Source: an uncultured Faecalibacterium sp. (GTDB taxonomy: Bacteria; Bacillota; Clostridia; Oscillospirales; Ruminococcaceae). Taken from it: a stretch of 36,047 nucleotides of DNA. Position 1 is the first letter of the stretch. Every line of letters begins with the position of its first letter. Shown here piece by piece: positions 16,125 through 27,989 of this stretch. The DNA lies in assembly GCA_944386015.1 (NCBI GenBank), contig CALWZK010000019.1, positions 1 through 36,047 on the forward strand. The letters are read 5' to 3'. The position numbers and the translations under genes are program-made. The notes beneath the pieces are model-generated. The model did not search any database and was not told the DNA's origin. It saw only the letters and a program-made list of their open reading frames with translations.

Positions 16125-17074
16125 GGGACGTAGCCGGCTTTTTTGACGCACTGGACTCCTTCTTCGGTGGAGAGCCAGTCGTAGACCTGGCGCTGGGGCG
16201 TGCCGGCGGTATCGGAGGATCGCACCACCGCGTAGAAATCGTTGCACAGGGGATACTCCTGGCTGGCAATGGTGTCATAGGAGGGGGTTACGTCCTCCAC
16301 CGACAGCAGCCGCAGCCCCGGCTGGCTGTACATCTGGTCAATGTAATAGTAGACCGAGAACCCGATGGCGTTGGCGCTGTTGTTGTAGGAGGCGATGCTG
16401 TCCACCAGTCCCCCCATGGAGGCAGGGGCCAGCTCGGTGGGGGCCGCCATCAAGTCCCCGTCCCCGATCAGCAGGTTGCGGAACAGGGTCTGGCTGCCGC
16501 TGTCCTCCCCACGCTGGAAGGCCACGATGGGGGCGTCGTCGCCCCCCAGCTCCTTCCAGTTGGTGGTGCGGCCGGCGTAGATGTCCCGCAGCTGGTCCAG
16601 GGTCAGGCTCTGGACCGGGTTGTCTTCATTGACAATGAACACCAGGGCGTCCCGGCCGATGGCCTTCTGATCCAGCTGGGTGCCGGCCTCGGCAATTTCC
16701 TCTTTGACATAATCAGGGGCCTCATATACAATCAGTAGTTGAACGGCCTCGGAATCATAGACCCCCATGTTCTCCCAGGCGTAGGCGGTGGTGCTGACAT
16801 TGACGGCGCTCTGGGCCTCGGTGAGAGGGGTGCCGGTGGTGTCGGCGATGATCTGGGCGATCAGGGGCACACAGGCGGTGGAGCCGTCCACCCCGGGAAA
16901 CTCCTCAGGGGTCAGGAAGGGCTCCACAGCCGGGGCGTCTGCCTGGCTGGAAGCGGAGCCGGAACTGGCAGAAGAGCCTGCCGGCCCGGCACAGCCGGCC
17001 AGCAGGGCCGAGGCAGTCCCCAGGCCCAGGGCGGCCAGGAAGCTGCGGCGGGAGATTGACAGAGTACGATTCAT
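16112..17074 (-). CDS. Phosphate-type (PstS-like) substrate-binding lipoprotein
   Basis: A 320-residue protein with a Tat-type leader (SRRSFLAALGLGTAS) ending in the lipobox LLAGC. A Ser/Ala linker is followed by a type-II periplasmic-binding fold: ALVFIVNEDNPVQSLTLDQL, then RDIYAGRTTNWKELGGDD and AFQRGEDSGSQTLFRNLL. These are the usual PBP-like landmarks (I-F-x-G-x-x-x-N-W, R-x-x-x-S-G-(S/T)). It is PstS-like in domain, but no pstCAB genes are adjacent, so phosphate as ligand is unproved. ATG at 17074 has GGGAGG in front; the TTG-initiated longer frame is less likely. It lies 17 bases after another lipoprotein gene and is probably cotranscribed. Confidence 0.8.
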   Translation of the reverse strand: MNRTLSISRRSFLAALGLGTASALLAGCAGPAGSSASSGSASSQADAPAVEPFLTPEEFPGVDGSTACVPLIAQIIADTTGTPLTEAQSAVNVSTTAYAWENMGVYDSEAVQLLIVYEAPDYVKEEIAEAGTQLDQKAIGRDALVFIVNEDNPVQSLTLDQLRDIYAGRTTNWKELGGDDAPIVAFQRGEDSGSQTLFRNLLIGDGDLMAAPTELAPASMGGLVDSIASYNNSANAIGFSVYYYIDQMYSQPGLRLLSVEDVTPSYDTIASQEYPLCNDFYAVVRSSDTAGTPQRQVYDWLSTEEGVQCVKKAGYVPLLF

Positions 17075-17091
17075 AGATTTTCCTCCCAATA

Positions 17092-18603
17092 TTACAGATA
17101 GTCAAAGCTGTCGTCGGCGGAAAGGGAAGTGAACAGGCTCTCGGAATAGACCCACTCCCCCGAAGCGTTCATGAAGCCCCGCTCAAAGCCCTGGCGGGCA
17201 CCAAAGATGCCGTCGGGCAGGTTGAACAGGCTGGAGGCGGCCAGGTCGGCCAGGCCGCTCAGCACCACGTTGCCCTGGGAGTCCAGCACATCATAAAGGG
17301 TGCTGCCGGCGGGGCCGTTGTAGGCGGCCTGGTAGAGGGGGCCGTTGTCCACAGTGGTGAGGTAAGAAATCCGGGTGTAGAAGTGGGCTGCGCCGGCGTC
17401 CGCGCTGTCATACAGCAGACCCGAGGCGTCGTAGATCTGGTAGGCGATGGTGTTGTAGTCCTCGTCGGACAGGGCCAGGATCACATATCCGCCCTCCACG
17501 CTGTAGAGGGAGGCCTGGGCCGCGCCGTGGAGGTCGGGCTCCAGGTAGGTCATGGTGCCGTCCTCGCTGACCAGCAGCAGGGTGTTGTCGGCAAAGAGGA
17601 AGGCCGAGCTGACGGCGTCCGAGCTGAAGCTCAAAAAGCTGTAGAGGGGGCGGGAGGTGCCGTCAGCAAAGTACAGCACATAGTCCCCCTCCTGGTCGGC
17701 CACCAGGGCCATCCCGTCTTTCCAGTAGGTGCAGGCGCCGTCATAGACGGCCAGGGGGGTGGGGTCTTCCAGGGAGCGCACCACATAGGTGCCGTCAGAC
17801 TGCTGGAAGCAGACCAGGTCGGTGCCGCAGAAGCCGAAGAAGTTGGAGATCAGCTCCCGGGTGGCGGGGTCATAGAGGGAGTTGGTCCACAGCCCGGTGT
17901 CGGGCTGGTACTGCTGGATGTTGACGCAGCGGCTCTCCCCCTCGTAGCCGTAGGCCTGGTAGGCGTAGGCCCGGTCCAGCCGCAGCAGCTCCTGGCCCTC
18001 CAGGGTACGGACCACCACGGTGGAGTTTTCCAGGTTGGGGCTGTTTTCCTGGGTGGTGAGGGTCAGCACCACCTGGCCATAGGTGGTGGGGACGCAGCCG
18101 GAGGTCTCGGCGGGCAGGGGGAGCTCCTCGCCATTGGTCAGGTCAATCAGATGGCAGCCGGTCTGGCCGCCGGGGCCGGCTTCGCCCTGCCATCCCCCCG
18201 GCTCCAGGGCCATCAGGCTGCCGGTGATGGCGGCCCGCCACTCGCCCTCACCGCTCCACAGCAGCCCGCCGTCGGGGCCGTGGACCTCGGTGATGCGTGT
18301 GGTGCTGTTTTCGTTGGTTTCCAGCTCCCAGGCCGCGGGCAGGCCGGTGGCCGGGTCGTTCACCAGGGTCACCCGCTGGGAGGGAGAAGCCCGGAAGATG
18401 GGGGCAGACCCCTGCAGCAGGGTGCCGCCGCCGTTGGAGTTGGGGGCGTAGAGAAAGCGCAGCATCCCGTCATTCATGGCGGCAGCCGCCGGGGACTGCT
18501 GCTCCACCAGCTGGGAGGACTGGGACAGGGGGGCGAAGGGGGCGCACCCGGCCATCGCCGCGGCCAGAGCCAGGGCGGCCAGGGAAATTGCGTAGTGTTT
18601 CAT
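17092..18603 (-). CDS. Large exported lipoprotein, beta-propeller-like
   Basis: A 503-residue protein with a lipoprotein signal (KHYAISLAALALAAAMAGC). The mature part has many short beta-rich repeats with DG or G-x-x turns, such as EVHGPDGGLLWSGEGEW, LYDPATRELISNFFGF and YDASGLLYDSADAG. It ends in a WG-repeat-like RGFMNASGEWVYSES. This suggests a beta-propeller or WG-repeat surface protein. I do not recognise a named family. It is the first gene of a two-gene operon with the PstS-like lipoprotein, so the two may work together in sensing or binding at the cell surface. Start at 18603 is supported by GAGAGG upstream. Confidence 0.7.
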   Translation of the reverse strand: MKHYAISLAALALAAAMAGCAPFAPLSQSSQLVEQQSPAAAAMNDGMLRFLYAPNSNGGGTLLQGSAPIFRASPSQRVTLVNDPATGLPAAWELETNENSTTRITEVHGPDGGLLWSGEGEWRAAITGSLMALEPGGWQGEAGPGGQTGCHLIDLTNGEELPLPAETSGCVPTTYGQVVLTLTTQENSPNLENSTVVVRTLEGQELLRLDRAYAYQAYGYEGESRCVNIQQYQPDTGLWTNSLYDPATRELISNFFGFCGTDLVCFQQSDGTYVVRSLEDPTPLAVYDGACTYWKDGMALVADQEGDYVLYFADGTSRPLYSFLSFSSDAVSSAFLFADNTLLLVSEDGTMTYLEPDLHGAAQASLYSVEGGYVILALSDEDYNTIAYQIYDASGLLYDSADAGAAHFYTRISYLTTVDNGPLYQAAYNGPAGSTLYDVLDSQGNVVLSGLADLAASSLFNLPDGIFGARQGFERGFMNASGEWVYSESLFTSLSADDSFDYL

Positions 18604-18739
18604 AAATGGGTACCTCTCATATCCTTTACCTGATACAGATGCCAGAATCTGGTTCCGTTACCCTTAATACGGTTCTGCCCCCCCGCTGGATTGCGAAAAA
18701 AGGGTGTGGATTTGGTGATAAAACTGCGGAACCCGAAAT

Positions 18740-18771
18740 AAAAAAGGCCCCTGCCTTGCGGCAGGGACCTT
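18740..18771 (-). terminator. Terminator of the ATP synthase operon
   Basis: On the minus strand AAGGTCCCTGCC (18771-18760) pairs with GGCAGGGGCCTT (18755-18744), with one wobble or mismatch, loop GCAA, followed by a T-rich tract. It lies ten bases after the atpC stop. Confidence 0.85.
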
Positions 18772-18781
18772 GGGGTCGGGG

Positions 18782-19212
18782 TTAACCTTTGAAGTGCTCG
18801 TAATCGCTGCGAACCCGCAGACGGCTGACAGCGCGGGCCAGGCTGTACTGGGCAATCCGGTACTCCTGGATGCTCCGCTTCTGCAGCAGGGCCTCCTTGG
18901 CCTCGTCGGCAGCCCGGCGGGCCCGGTTGGCGTCGATGTCCTCGGGGCGCTCGGCGGTATCCACCAGCACCAGCACGTCGTTGTTCTCCACCTTGATCAG
19001 GCCGGAAGAGACGGCGGCGATCTTTTCTGCGCCGGCGTCCTCCCCCTCGGCGGGCCAGTAGTGGAGCTCACCGGGCGAGACGGCCGAGATCATGTTGGAG
19101 TGTCCGGCCTGGACGCCGAAGGAGCCGTCGGGGCAGGGGACGATCATGTTGTCGCAGGAGCCCTCAAAGAACATATCATCGGCAGCCAGAATGCGCAGGT
19201 GAAAAGGCGTCA

Positions 19213-19213
<1 letters not shown>
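18782..19213 (-). CDS. atpC: ATP synthase epsilon subunit
   Basis: A 143-residue F1 epsilon subunit. The N-terminal beta domain reads FHLRILAADDMFFEGSCDNM, followed by GSFGVQAGHSNMISAVSPGE, matching the family's G-x-x-G-x-x-x-x-H pattern. The two C-terminal helices include AARRAADEAKEALLQ. It links the gamma stalk to the c-ring and can inhibit ATP hydrolysis. The start overlaps the atpD stop (TAATG), so the genes are translationally coupled. Last gene of the operon. Confidence 0.93.
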
Positions 19214-21536
<2,323 letters not shown>

Positions 21537-21537
21537 C

Positions 21538-23275
<1,738 letters not shown>

Positions 23276-23289
<14 letters not shown>

Positions 23290-23776
23290 GATGCTCGTTT
23301 CCTTCCTCTGCCAGGTTCAAAAATTCGTCGAAGGCGTCCTTGCTGGACTTCAAAGTCAGCTTTTCAGCGGCAGCCATAGCCAGCTCCTTGATTTCCTTCT
23401 GGGAATCAGCCACAGCCTTGGAGCGGATGCTCTCGGCGGCCTTCTGGGCGCTGGCCACGATCTGGTCGGCCTGCTCCTGGGCGCGGTCCAGCTGCTGCTG
23501 GGCAGCATCCTGGGCAATCTTCTGGCTCTCGGCGCGGCGCTGGCGCAGCTCGTCGTCCAGCTTGTCCAGCTGGGCCTTGTGCTCAGCTTCCAGTTTCTCG
23601 GCGGCGGCCAGCTTGTCGGCGGCAGCCTTGTCCATCTCAGCGTAGTGAGCGGTGCGCTGGTCCATGAACTTCTTGACGGGGGAGTACAGGATGAAGTACA
23701 GGCCGCCCACCAGGATCACGAAGTTCAGCATGTGCAGAAAAATCTGCTGCAGATCAATATTCAGAGGGAGATTCAT
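23276..23776 (-). CDS. atpF: ATP synthase b subunit
   Basis: A 166-residue peripheral-stalk subunit. One N-terminal membrane helix (IFLHMLNFVILVGGLYFIL) is followed by KKFMDQRTAHYAEM and a long alanine- and glutamine-rich coiled coil to the end. Length is normal and there is no b-delta fusion of the mycobacterial type. It lies between atpE (16 bases) and the alpha fusion (overlapping). Confidence 0.93.
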
Positions 23777-23792
23777 TGTGGCACCTCCCGGC

Positions 23793-24179
23793 TTACAGAA
23801 CGAAGATAATCAGGATGACGACCAGCAGGGCGTAGATGATGGCGGTCTCGATAAAGACCAGGGTCAGCATCATAGAGGTGCGGATCTTGCCCTCGGCCTC
23901 AGGCTGGCGGGCGATGGCCTCAGAGGACTTGGAGCCCAGGATGCCCATGCCCAGGGCGCCGCCGGCAGCGGCCAGGCCGACAGCGATGGCAGAGCCGATG
24001 GCCTTGGCGGAAGTGGTGGTAGCCTCGCTGGAAGCCTCGGTGGAAGCCTCAGCGGACTGGGTGGTGGCGGGCTCGCTGGAAGCGGGCTCATCGGCGAAGG
24101 CAGGGGCAGCCATGGTGACCACCAGGGCCAGCATGACCAGCAGGACGGAAAGGACTTTCTTAATGTTCATCGTCTTCAT
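23793..24179 (-). CDS. atpE: ATP synthase c subunit with signal peptide and linker
   Basis: A 128-residue protein, longer than usual (about 70-90). Residues 1-29 form a cleavable-type signal peptide (LLVMLALVVTMAAPAFA-DE). Residues 30-58 are a Ser/Thr/Glu/Ala linker. The normal c-subunit hairpin follows: GLAAAGGALGMGILGSK in helix 1, the loop ARQPEAEGKI, and LVFIETAIIYALLVVI in helix 2, with the ion-binding Glu. Helix 2 has E-T and a Tyr as in Na+-coupled rings, but the helix-1 Gln used by Na+ types is replaced by Met, so coupling looks H+-like or mixed. Copies assemble into the membrane rotor ring. Confidence 0.9.
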   Translation of the reverse strand: MKTMNIKKVLSVLLVMLALVVTMAAPAFADEPASSEPATTQSAEASTEASSEATTTSAKAIGSAIAVGLAAAGGALGMGILGSKSSEAIARQPEAEGKIRTSMMLTLVFIETAIIYALLVVILIIFVL

Positions 24180-24218
24180 AATACTATTGATAACCTCCTG
24201 AATGTTGACAGAAACCGA

Positions 24219-25061
24219 TCAGGCCGCCAGGGCGTTTCTGTCCTTGTTGTTGTTCTTGACTTTGGGTTTCACAGGCTCGGAAACCTCGCCGTAATACAGG
24301 GCCACCAGCATGGTCAGCACGTAGCTCTGGATCAGGGCGTGGAGCATGGTGAACATGACGCCCACAATGACGGGCAGCACATAGCTGAGGGTGATGTAGT
24401 AGTACACCAGCTCGGTGACCAGCAGGCCGCTCAGCAGAGCGCCGAACAGACGGAAGCTCATGGAGATGGGCAGCGAGAACTCCTTGAGGGTGCGCCCCAC
24501 GCCGCGGATGCCCACGGCGCCCACGCCGCCCGACATAATGAACAGATAGGACAGCACGCCCATGGCAATGGCGCCGTTGACGTCAGACAGGGGGGCGGGC
24601 AGGGCCATCGAGTTGCCCTGGACGGTGACCACCTGGACGCCGAACAGCTCAAAGAAGGTGCTGACGAAGATGTAGCTGCCTGCGCCGAAGAGGTAGGGCC
24701 CCAGCACCTTGTTGTTGTGGGGGCTGTTCTTCTCGGCCATGCCGCGGAAGGTATCCACCCACAGCTCCACCAGCATCTGCAGTTTGCCGGGCACCTCCTT
24801 GAAGTGAGGCACTGCGAACAGCCGCAGGCAGATGGCCAGCACCAGCAGCACCACCGTCACCACATAGGCCGAGATCAGGCCGGGGTTGACGTTCTTGATC
24901 CCGAAAAGGCTCACCTGGCCGGTCTCGTGCAGCACAGCGTCCCGCATCACCGTTTTGACGCTTTCTGTCTCTCCGCCGGAGGTTCCGGTCAGGACAGAGG
25001 CGATTGCCAGCACCACGATCAGGACGAGCCACAGGATAAGACCACGCTTATTCTGTTTCAT
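24219..25061 (-). CDS. atpB: ATP synthase a subunit
   Basis: A 280-residue membrane subunit with about six helices. The conserved Arg is in SMSFRLFGALLSGLLVTELV (usual S-L-R-L-F-G-N), although the Asn after F-G is Ala here. The C-terminus has LHALIQSYVLTMLVALYYGE, usual for the family. I chose ATG at 25061 (MKQNKRGLIL); the ribosome site AAAGGAG is about 13 bases before it, slightly far, and ATG 25091 is an alternative. First gene of the operon; no atpI is seen before it. Confidence 0.9.
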   Translation of the reverse strand: MKQNKRGLILWLVLIVVLAIASVLTGTSGGETESVKTVMRDAVLHETGQVSLFGIKNVNPGLISAYVVTVVLLVLAICLRLFAVPHFKEVPGKLQMLVELWVDTFRGMAEKNSPHNNKVLGPYLFGAGSYIFVSTFFELFGVQVVTVQGNSMALPAPLSDVNGAIAMGVLSYLFIMSGGVGAVGIRGVGRTLKEFSLPISMSFRLFGALLSGLLVTELVYYYITLSYVLPVIVGVMFTMLHALIQSYVLTMLVALYYGEVSEPVKPKVKNNNKDRNALAA

Positions 25062-25175
25062 GGTTTTGGAAAGACTCCTTTCATCCAACATGTTTTAACC
25101 TGCCGCCCCGGCTTTTCCGGACAGAAAACCCGGGGTTTTGGCTGCGGCACGCCCAAAAGGGCACACTTTGCCAAA

Positions 25176-25204
25176 TTGAAATTTTGGGTCGTGCGTATTA
25201 TACT
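25176..25204 (+). promoter_or_regulatory. Promoter toward the LysR gene
   Basis: TTGAAA (25176-25181) and TATACT (25199-25204) are 17 bases apart. The -10 overlaps the -10 of the divergent atp promoter, so the two would compete for RNA polymerase. Confidence 0.6.
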
Positions 25205-25225
25205 ATTTATAGTGAAAATTGTAAA
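25197..25225 (-). promoter_or_regulatory. Promoter of the ATP synthase operon
   Basis: On the minus strand TTTACA (25225-25220) and a perfect TATAAT (25202-25197) are 17 bases apart. The leader to atpB is about 130 bases and includes a GC-rich stretch near 25105-25160. Confidence 0.8.
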
Positions 25226-25304
25226 ATATCTTATTGGTATGTTCGTGATACATTTTTTGTATGACAATTAGAGCACAATTCATAAAAAACAAGGGAAATT
25301 TTCT

Positions 25305-26198
25305 ATGACGATCAACTATGACTACTACCGGATTTTCTACGCTGTGGCCCAGTGCAGGAGCTTTACCCGGGCGGCAGAGGTGCTGAAAAACAACCAGCCC
25401 AACATCACCCGGTGCATGAAAAATCTGGAGCAGGAGCTGGGCTGCAAGCTGTTCCACCGGTCCAACCGGGGCATCACCCTCACCCCCGAAGGCCAGCGGC
25501 TGTACCGCCGGGTGGCGGCGGCGGTGGAGGAGATCCAGCTGGGGGAGGAGGAGATCCGCCAGGACGGCAGCCTGGAAAGCGGCACCCTGTCCATCAGCGC
25601 CAGCGAGGCGGCCCTGCACATGGTGCTGCTGGATAAGCTCTCGGCCTTCCGGATCCAGTACCCGGGGGTGCACCTGCGGATCACCAACGAGACCACCCCC
25701 CAGTCCATCGAGCGCCTGCGGAACGGGGAGAGCGATTTTGCAGTGATCACCGCCCCCCAGCTCACCGACCGCGGCCTCCAGCAGACCGAGCTGCTGCGGT
25801 TCCGGGAGGTGCCGGTCTGCGGCCCCGCCTACAGTGAGGTGGCCGCCCGGCGGTGCACCCTGGCCGACCTGGCCCGCTACCCCCTGGTGTGCATCGGCCA
25901 GGACACCAGTACATACGCCTTTTACCAGAGCTTTTTCACCTCCAACGGGGTGACCTTCCGGGTCGACGTGGAGGCCGCCACCATGGACCAGATCCTGCCC
26001 ATGATCGAGCACGGGCTGGGGGTGGGCTTTTACCCCGAGCAGCTGGTGGCCCCCAAGATTGCCCAGGGGGAGCTGTTCTGCATCCCCCTGGAGGTGGCGG
26101 TGCCCGAGCGGTCCATCACCCTGGTGGAGGACACCTCCCGCCCCCGCAGCACCGCCATGAAGGCCCTGCGCCGGATGATGCTGTGCGAAACCCCCTGA
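25305..26198 (+). CDS. LysR-type transcriptional regulator
   Basis: A complete 297-residue LysR protein. The winged HTH covers residues 1-65 (YDYYRIFYAVAQCRSFTRAA, then EVLKNNQPNITRCMKNLEQE and LFHRSNRGITLTPEGQRLY). The effector domain begins with GTLSISASEAALHMVLLDKL and contains MIEHGLGVGFYPEQL. It is divergent from the ATP synthase operon and their promoters overlap, which makes regulation of one by the other possible. The effector ligand is unknown. No other metabolic gene is beside it on the plus strand. Confidence 0.9.
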   Translation: MTINYDYYRIFYAVAQCRSFTRAAEVLKNNQPNITRCMKNLEQELGCKLFHRSNRGITLTPEGQRLYRRVAAAVEEIQLGEEEIRQDGSLESGTLSISASEAALHMVLLDKLSAFRIQYPGVHLRITNETTPQSIERLRNGESDFAVITAPQLTDRGLQQTELLRFREVPVCGPAYSEVAARRCTLADLARYPLVCIGQDTSTYAFYQSFFTSNGVTFRVDVEAATMDQILPMIEHGLGVGFYPEQLVAPKIAQGELFCIPLEVAVPERSITLVEDTSRPRSTAMKALRRMMLCETP

Positions 26199-26208
26199 TG
26201 AATTGCCC

Positions 26209-26524
26209 TAGAGCAACCCCAGAAAAAGTCAACAATCTACTGCAAACGCCGGACACAGGTGACATTGGTTCCTCAAGTTTCAGATTCGGGAAAGCCCGTG
26301 TCTTTTCATTTGAATGCCCATCCTCTTGCGCTTAGCCAATATTTGCGGCGGGACGAAAGCCCTTGCAAATATTGGAGCGCTGCGCCAGCACACGCCTCGC
26401 TTCATCCGCCGCAGGCGGCGCTTCGGCGGTGCTGCCACCCTCCCTTTATTGGAACCTGGGGCTTCGCCCCAGACCCCATTCTGGGTGTATGGTAGGCTTC
26501 ACACTATTTCTTGGGATTGCTCTA
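26209..26524. mobile_element. MITE-like element with about 22-bp terminal inverted repeats
   Basis: The left end reads TAGAGCAACCCCAGAAAAAG (26209-26228). The reverse complement of the right end (26524-26505) reads TAGAGCAATCCCAAGAAATA. The ends agree in about 20 of 22 positions with one gap. Both begin with TA, consistent with a TA target duplication as in Tc1/mariner/IS630-related MITEs. The element is about 316 bp, encodes nothing convincing, and contains repeat copy B and several GC hairpins, such as CTGGGGC/GCCCCAG near 26457-26473. Confidence 0.6.
26328..26380. repeat. Covarying hairpin repeat, copy B
   Basis: Stem GCGCT/AGCGC (26328-26332 with 26376-26380), bulge TAG, and stem CCAATATTTGC/GCAAATATTGG (26336-26346 with 26365-26375) enclose an inner GGG/CCC hairpin. 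It is the same architecture as the two hairpins at 15786-15906, with different but complementary stem bases. Confidence 0.75.
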
Positions 26525-26535
26525 AAACCAAAAAA

Positions 26536-26576
26536 CAGGCCGTCTGTCCCCTGTGGGACAAGCGGCCTGCTTTCTT
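26536..26576. terminator. Bidirectional terminator after pyrI
   Basis: CAGGCCG (26536-26542) pairs with CGGCCTG (26563-26569), with an inner TGTCCC/GGGACA stem. On the minus strand TTTTTT follows, and on the plus strand CTTTCTTTT follows. It ends the gntR-pyrB-pyrI operon. Confidence 0.85.
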
Positions 26577-26593
26577 TTGGAAAGAATGTGAAA

Positions 26594-27031
26594 TCAATCC
26601 CGGTTGACCTGCAGCTCCTGCTCACAGTAGATGCAGCGGTATTTGCCGTTGGGGCTCAGCTCAAAGATCTGGTCGCACTCCTCCTCGATGGTGGAGATGC
26701 ACCGGGGGTTGCGGCAGCGGACAATGTTCACCAGCCGGCGGGGGGGCTGGGGCTTTTCCTTCTTGACAGGCTTGCCCTCCTGGATGGTGGTTACCGTGAT
26801 GTTGGGGTCCAGGTAGGCCAGCACGTCCAGGTTGAGCCAGGAGGCGTCCCCCTCCACCTTGATGATGTCCTTGCGGCCGGTGGGGGATTTGTGGGACCGT
26901 GCGTTCTGGATCAGGGCCACGCTGGCGGTGCGGTTGCCCTTGATGCCCAGCAGGTCCATCAGGCCCACGGCGGTGCCGGCCTTGATGTGATCAATCACAA
27001 TGCCGTTCTGGATCTCGTCAATGTTCAGCAT
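26594..27031 (-). CDS. pyrI: Aspartate carbamoyltransferase regulatory subunit
   Basis: A 145-residue protein. The N-terminal allosteric domain includes GIVIDHIKAGTAVGLMDLLG. The C-terminal zinc domain has four cysteines in CRNPRC and CIYCEQ, with CISTIEEE between. It assembles with PyrB into the allosteric ATCase that is feedback-controlled by nucleotides. It starts one base after the pyrB stop. Last gene of the operon. Confidence 0.95.
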   Translation of the reverse strand: MLNIDEIQNGIVIDHIKAGTAVGLMDLLGIKGNRTASVALIQNARSHKSPTGRKDIIKVEGDASWLNLDVLAYLDPNITVTTIQEGKPVKKEKPQPPRRLVNIVRCRNPRCISTIEEECDQIFELSPNGKYRCIYCEQELQVNRD

Positions 27032-27032
27032 A

Positions 27033-27974
27033 TCAGACGCCCTCCTTCGGCGCTTTGGGGTCGGCCAGACCCAGCAGAGTCATAATCAGTGCCATCCGGA
27101 CGTAGACGCCGTTCTGCACCTGCTCGAAGTAGGCGGCCCGGGGGTCGTCGTCCACATCCAGGGCGATCTCGTTGACCCGGGGCAGGGGGTGGAGCACTGC
27201 CATGTCGGGCTTGGCCAGGGCCATCTTGTCCCGGGTGAGGATGTAGCTGTTTTTCAGCCGGATGTAGTCCTCCTCGTTGAAGAATCGCTCCTGCTGGACC
27301 CGGGTCATATAGAGGATGTCCAGCCCGGGGAGGGATTCCTCCAGGCTGCGGGTCTCGGCGTAGGGGATGTCGCTGCCCTCCAGCACATCGGTGATGATGT
27401 AGTCGGGCACCCGCAGCTCCTCGGGGCTGATGAGGACAAACCGCACCCCTTCATACCGGACCATGGTCTTGATGAGGGAGTGGACGGTGCGGCCGAACTT
27501 CAAATCGCCGCACAGGCCGATGGTCAGCCCGTTGAGGGTGCCCTTGCGGCTGCGGATGGTCATCAGGTCGGTGAGGGTCTGGGTGGGGTGCTGGTGGCCG
27601 CCGTCGCCGGCGTTGATCACCGGGATGCGGGAGTAGCGGCTGGCCCGCAGGGGTGCGCCCTCCTTGGGGTGGCGCATGGCCACGATGTCAGCATAGCAGG
27701 ACACCACCCGGATGGTGTCGGCCACGCTCTCGCCCTTGCTGGCGCTGGAGACCTTCTCGCTGGGGAAGCCCAGCACATGGCCCCCCAGGTTGAGCATGGC
27801 GGCCTCGAAGGACAGGCGGGTGCGGGTGGAGGGCTCGTAGAACAGGGTGGCCAGCTTTTTGCGGGCGGCCACATCCTGGTAAGCTGCGGGATCTTCCCGG
27901 ATGCGGCAGGCCAGGTCCAGCAGGGCGTCGGTCTCGTCGCGGGTGAAATCAAGGGGATCAATCAGATGGCGCAT
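27033..27974 (-). CDS. pyrB: Aspartate carbamoyltransferase catalytic subunit
   Basis: A 313-residue enzyme that joins carbamoyl phosphate and aspartate in pyrimidine synthesis. It carries the carbamoyl-phosphate motif [15 protein letters not shown], the loop [25 protein letters not shown], and HPLPRVNEI near the end. GGAGG lies about ten bases before ATG 27974. It follows a gntR-type gene by 15 bases and precedes pyrI, so the three form an operon. Confidence 0.96.
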   Translation of the reverse strand: MRHLIDPLDFTRDETDALLDLACRIREDPAAYQDVAARKKLATLFYEPSTRTRLSFEAAMLNLGGHVLGFPSEKVSSASKGESVADTIRVVSCYADIVAMRHPKEGAPLRASRYSRIPVINAGDGGHQHPTQTLTDLMTIRSRKGTLNGLTIGLCGDLKFGRTVHSLIKTMVRYEGVRFVLISPEELRVPDYIITDVLEGSDIPYAETRSLEESLPGLDILYMTRVQQERFFNEEDYIRLKNSYILTRDKMALAKPDMAVLHPLPRVNEIALDVDDDPRAAYFEQVQNGVYVRMALIMTLLGLADPKAPKEGV

Positions 27975-27989
27975 GGGCAGTTTGCCTCC

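Noticed and set aside
15733-16133. Several small open frames in the repeat-rich gap after fhs
   Set aside because: They follow the repeat hairpins, have no ribosome sites and no protein-like composition.
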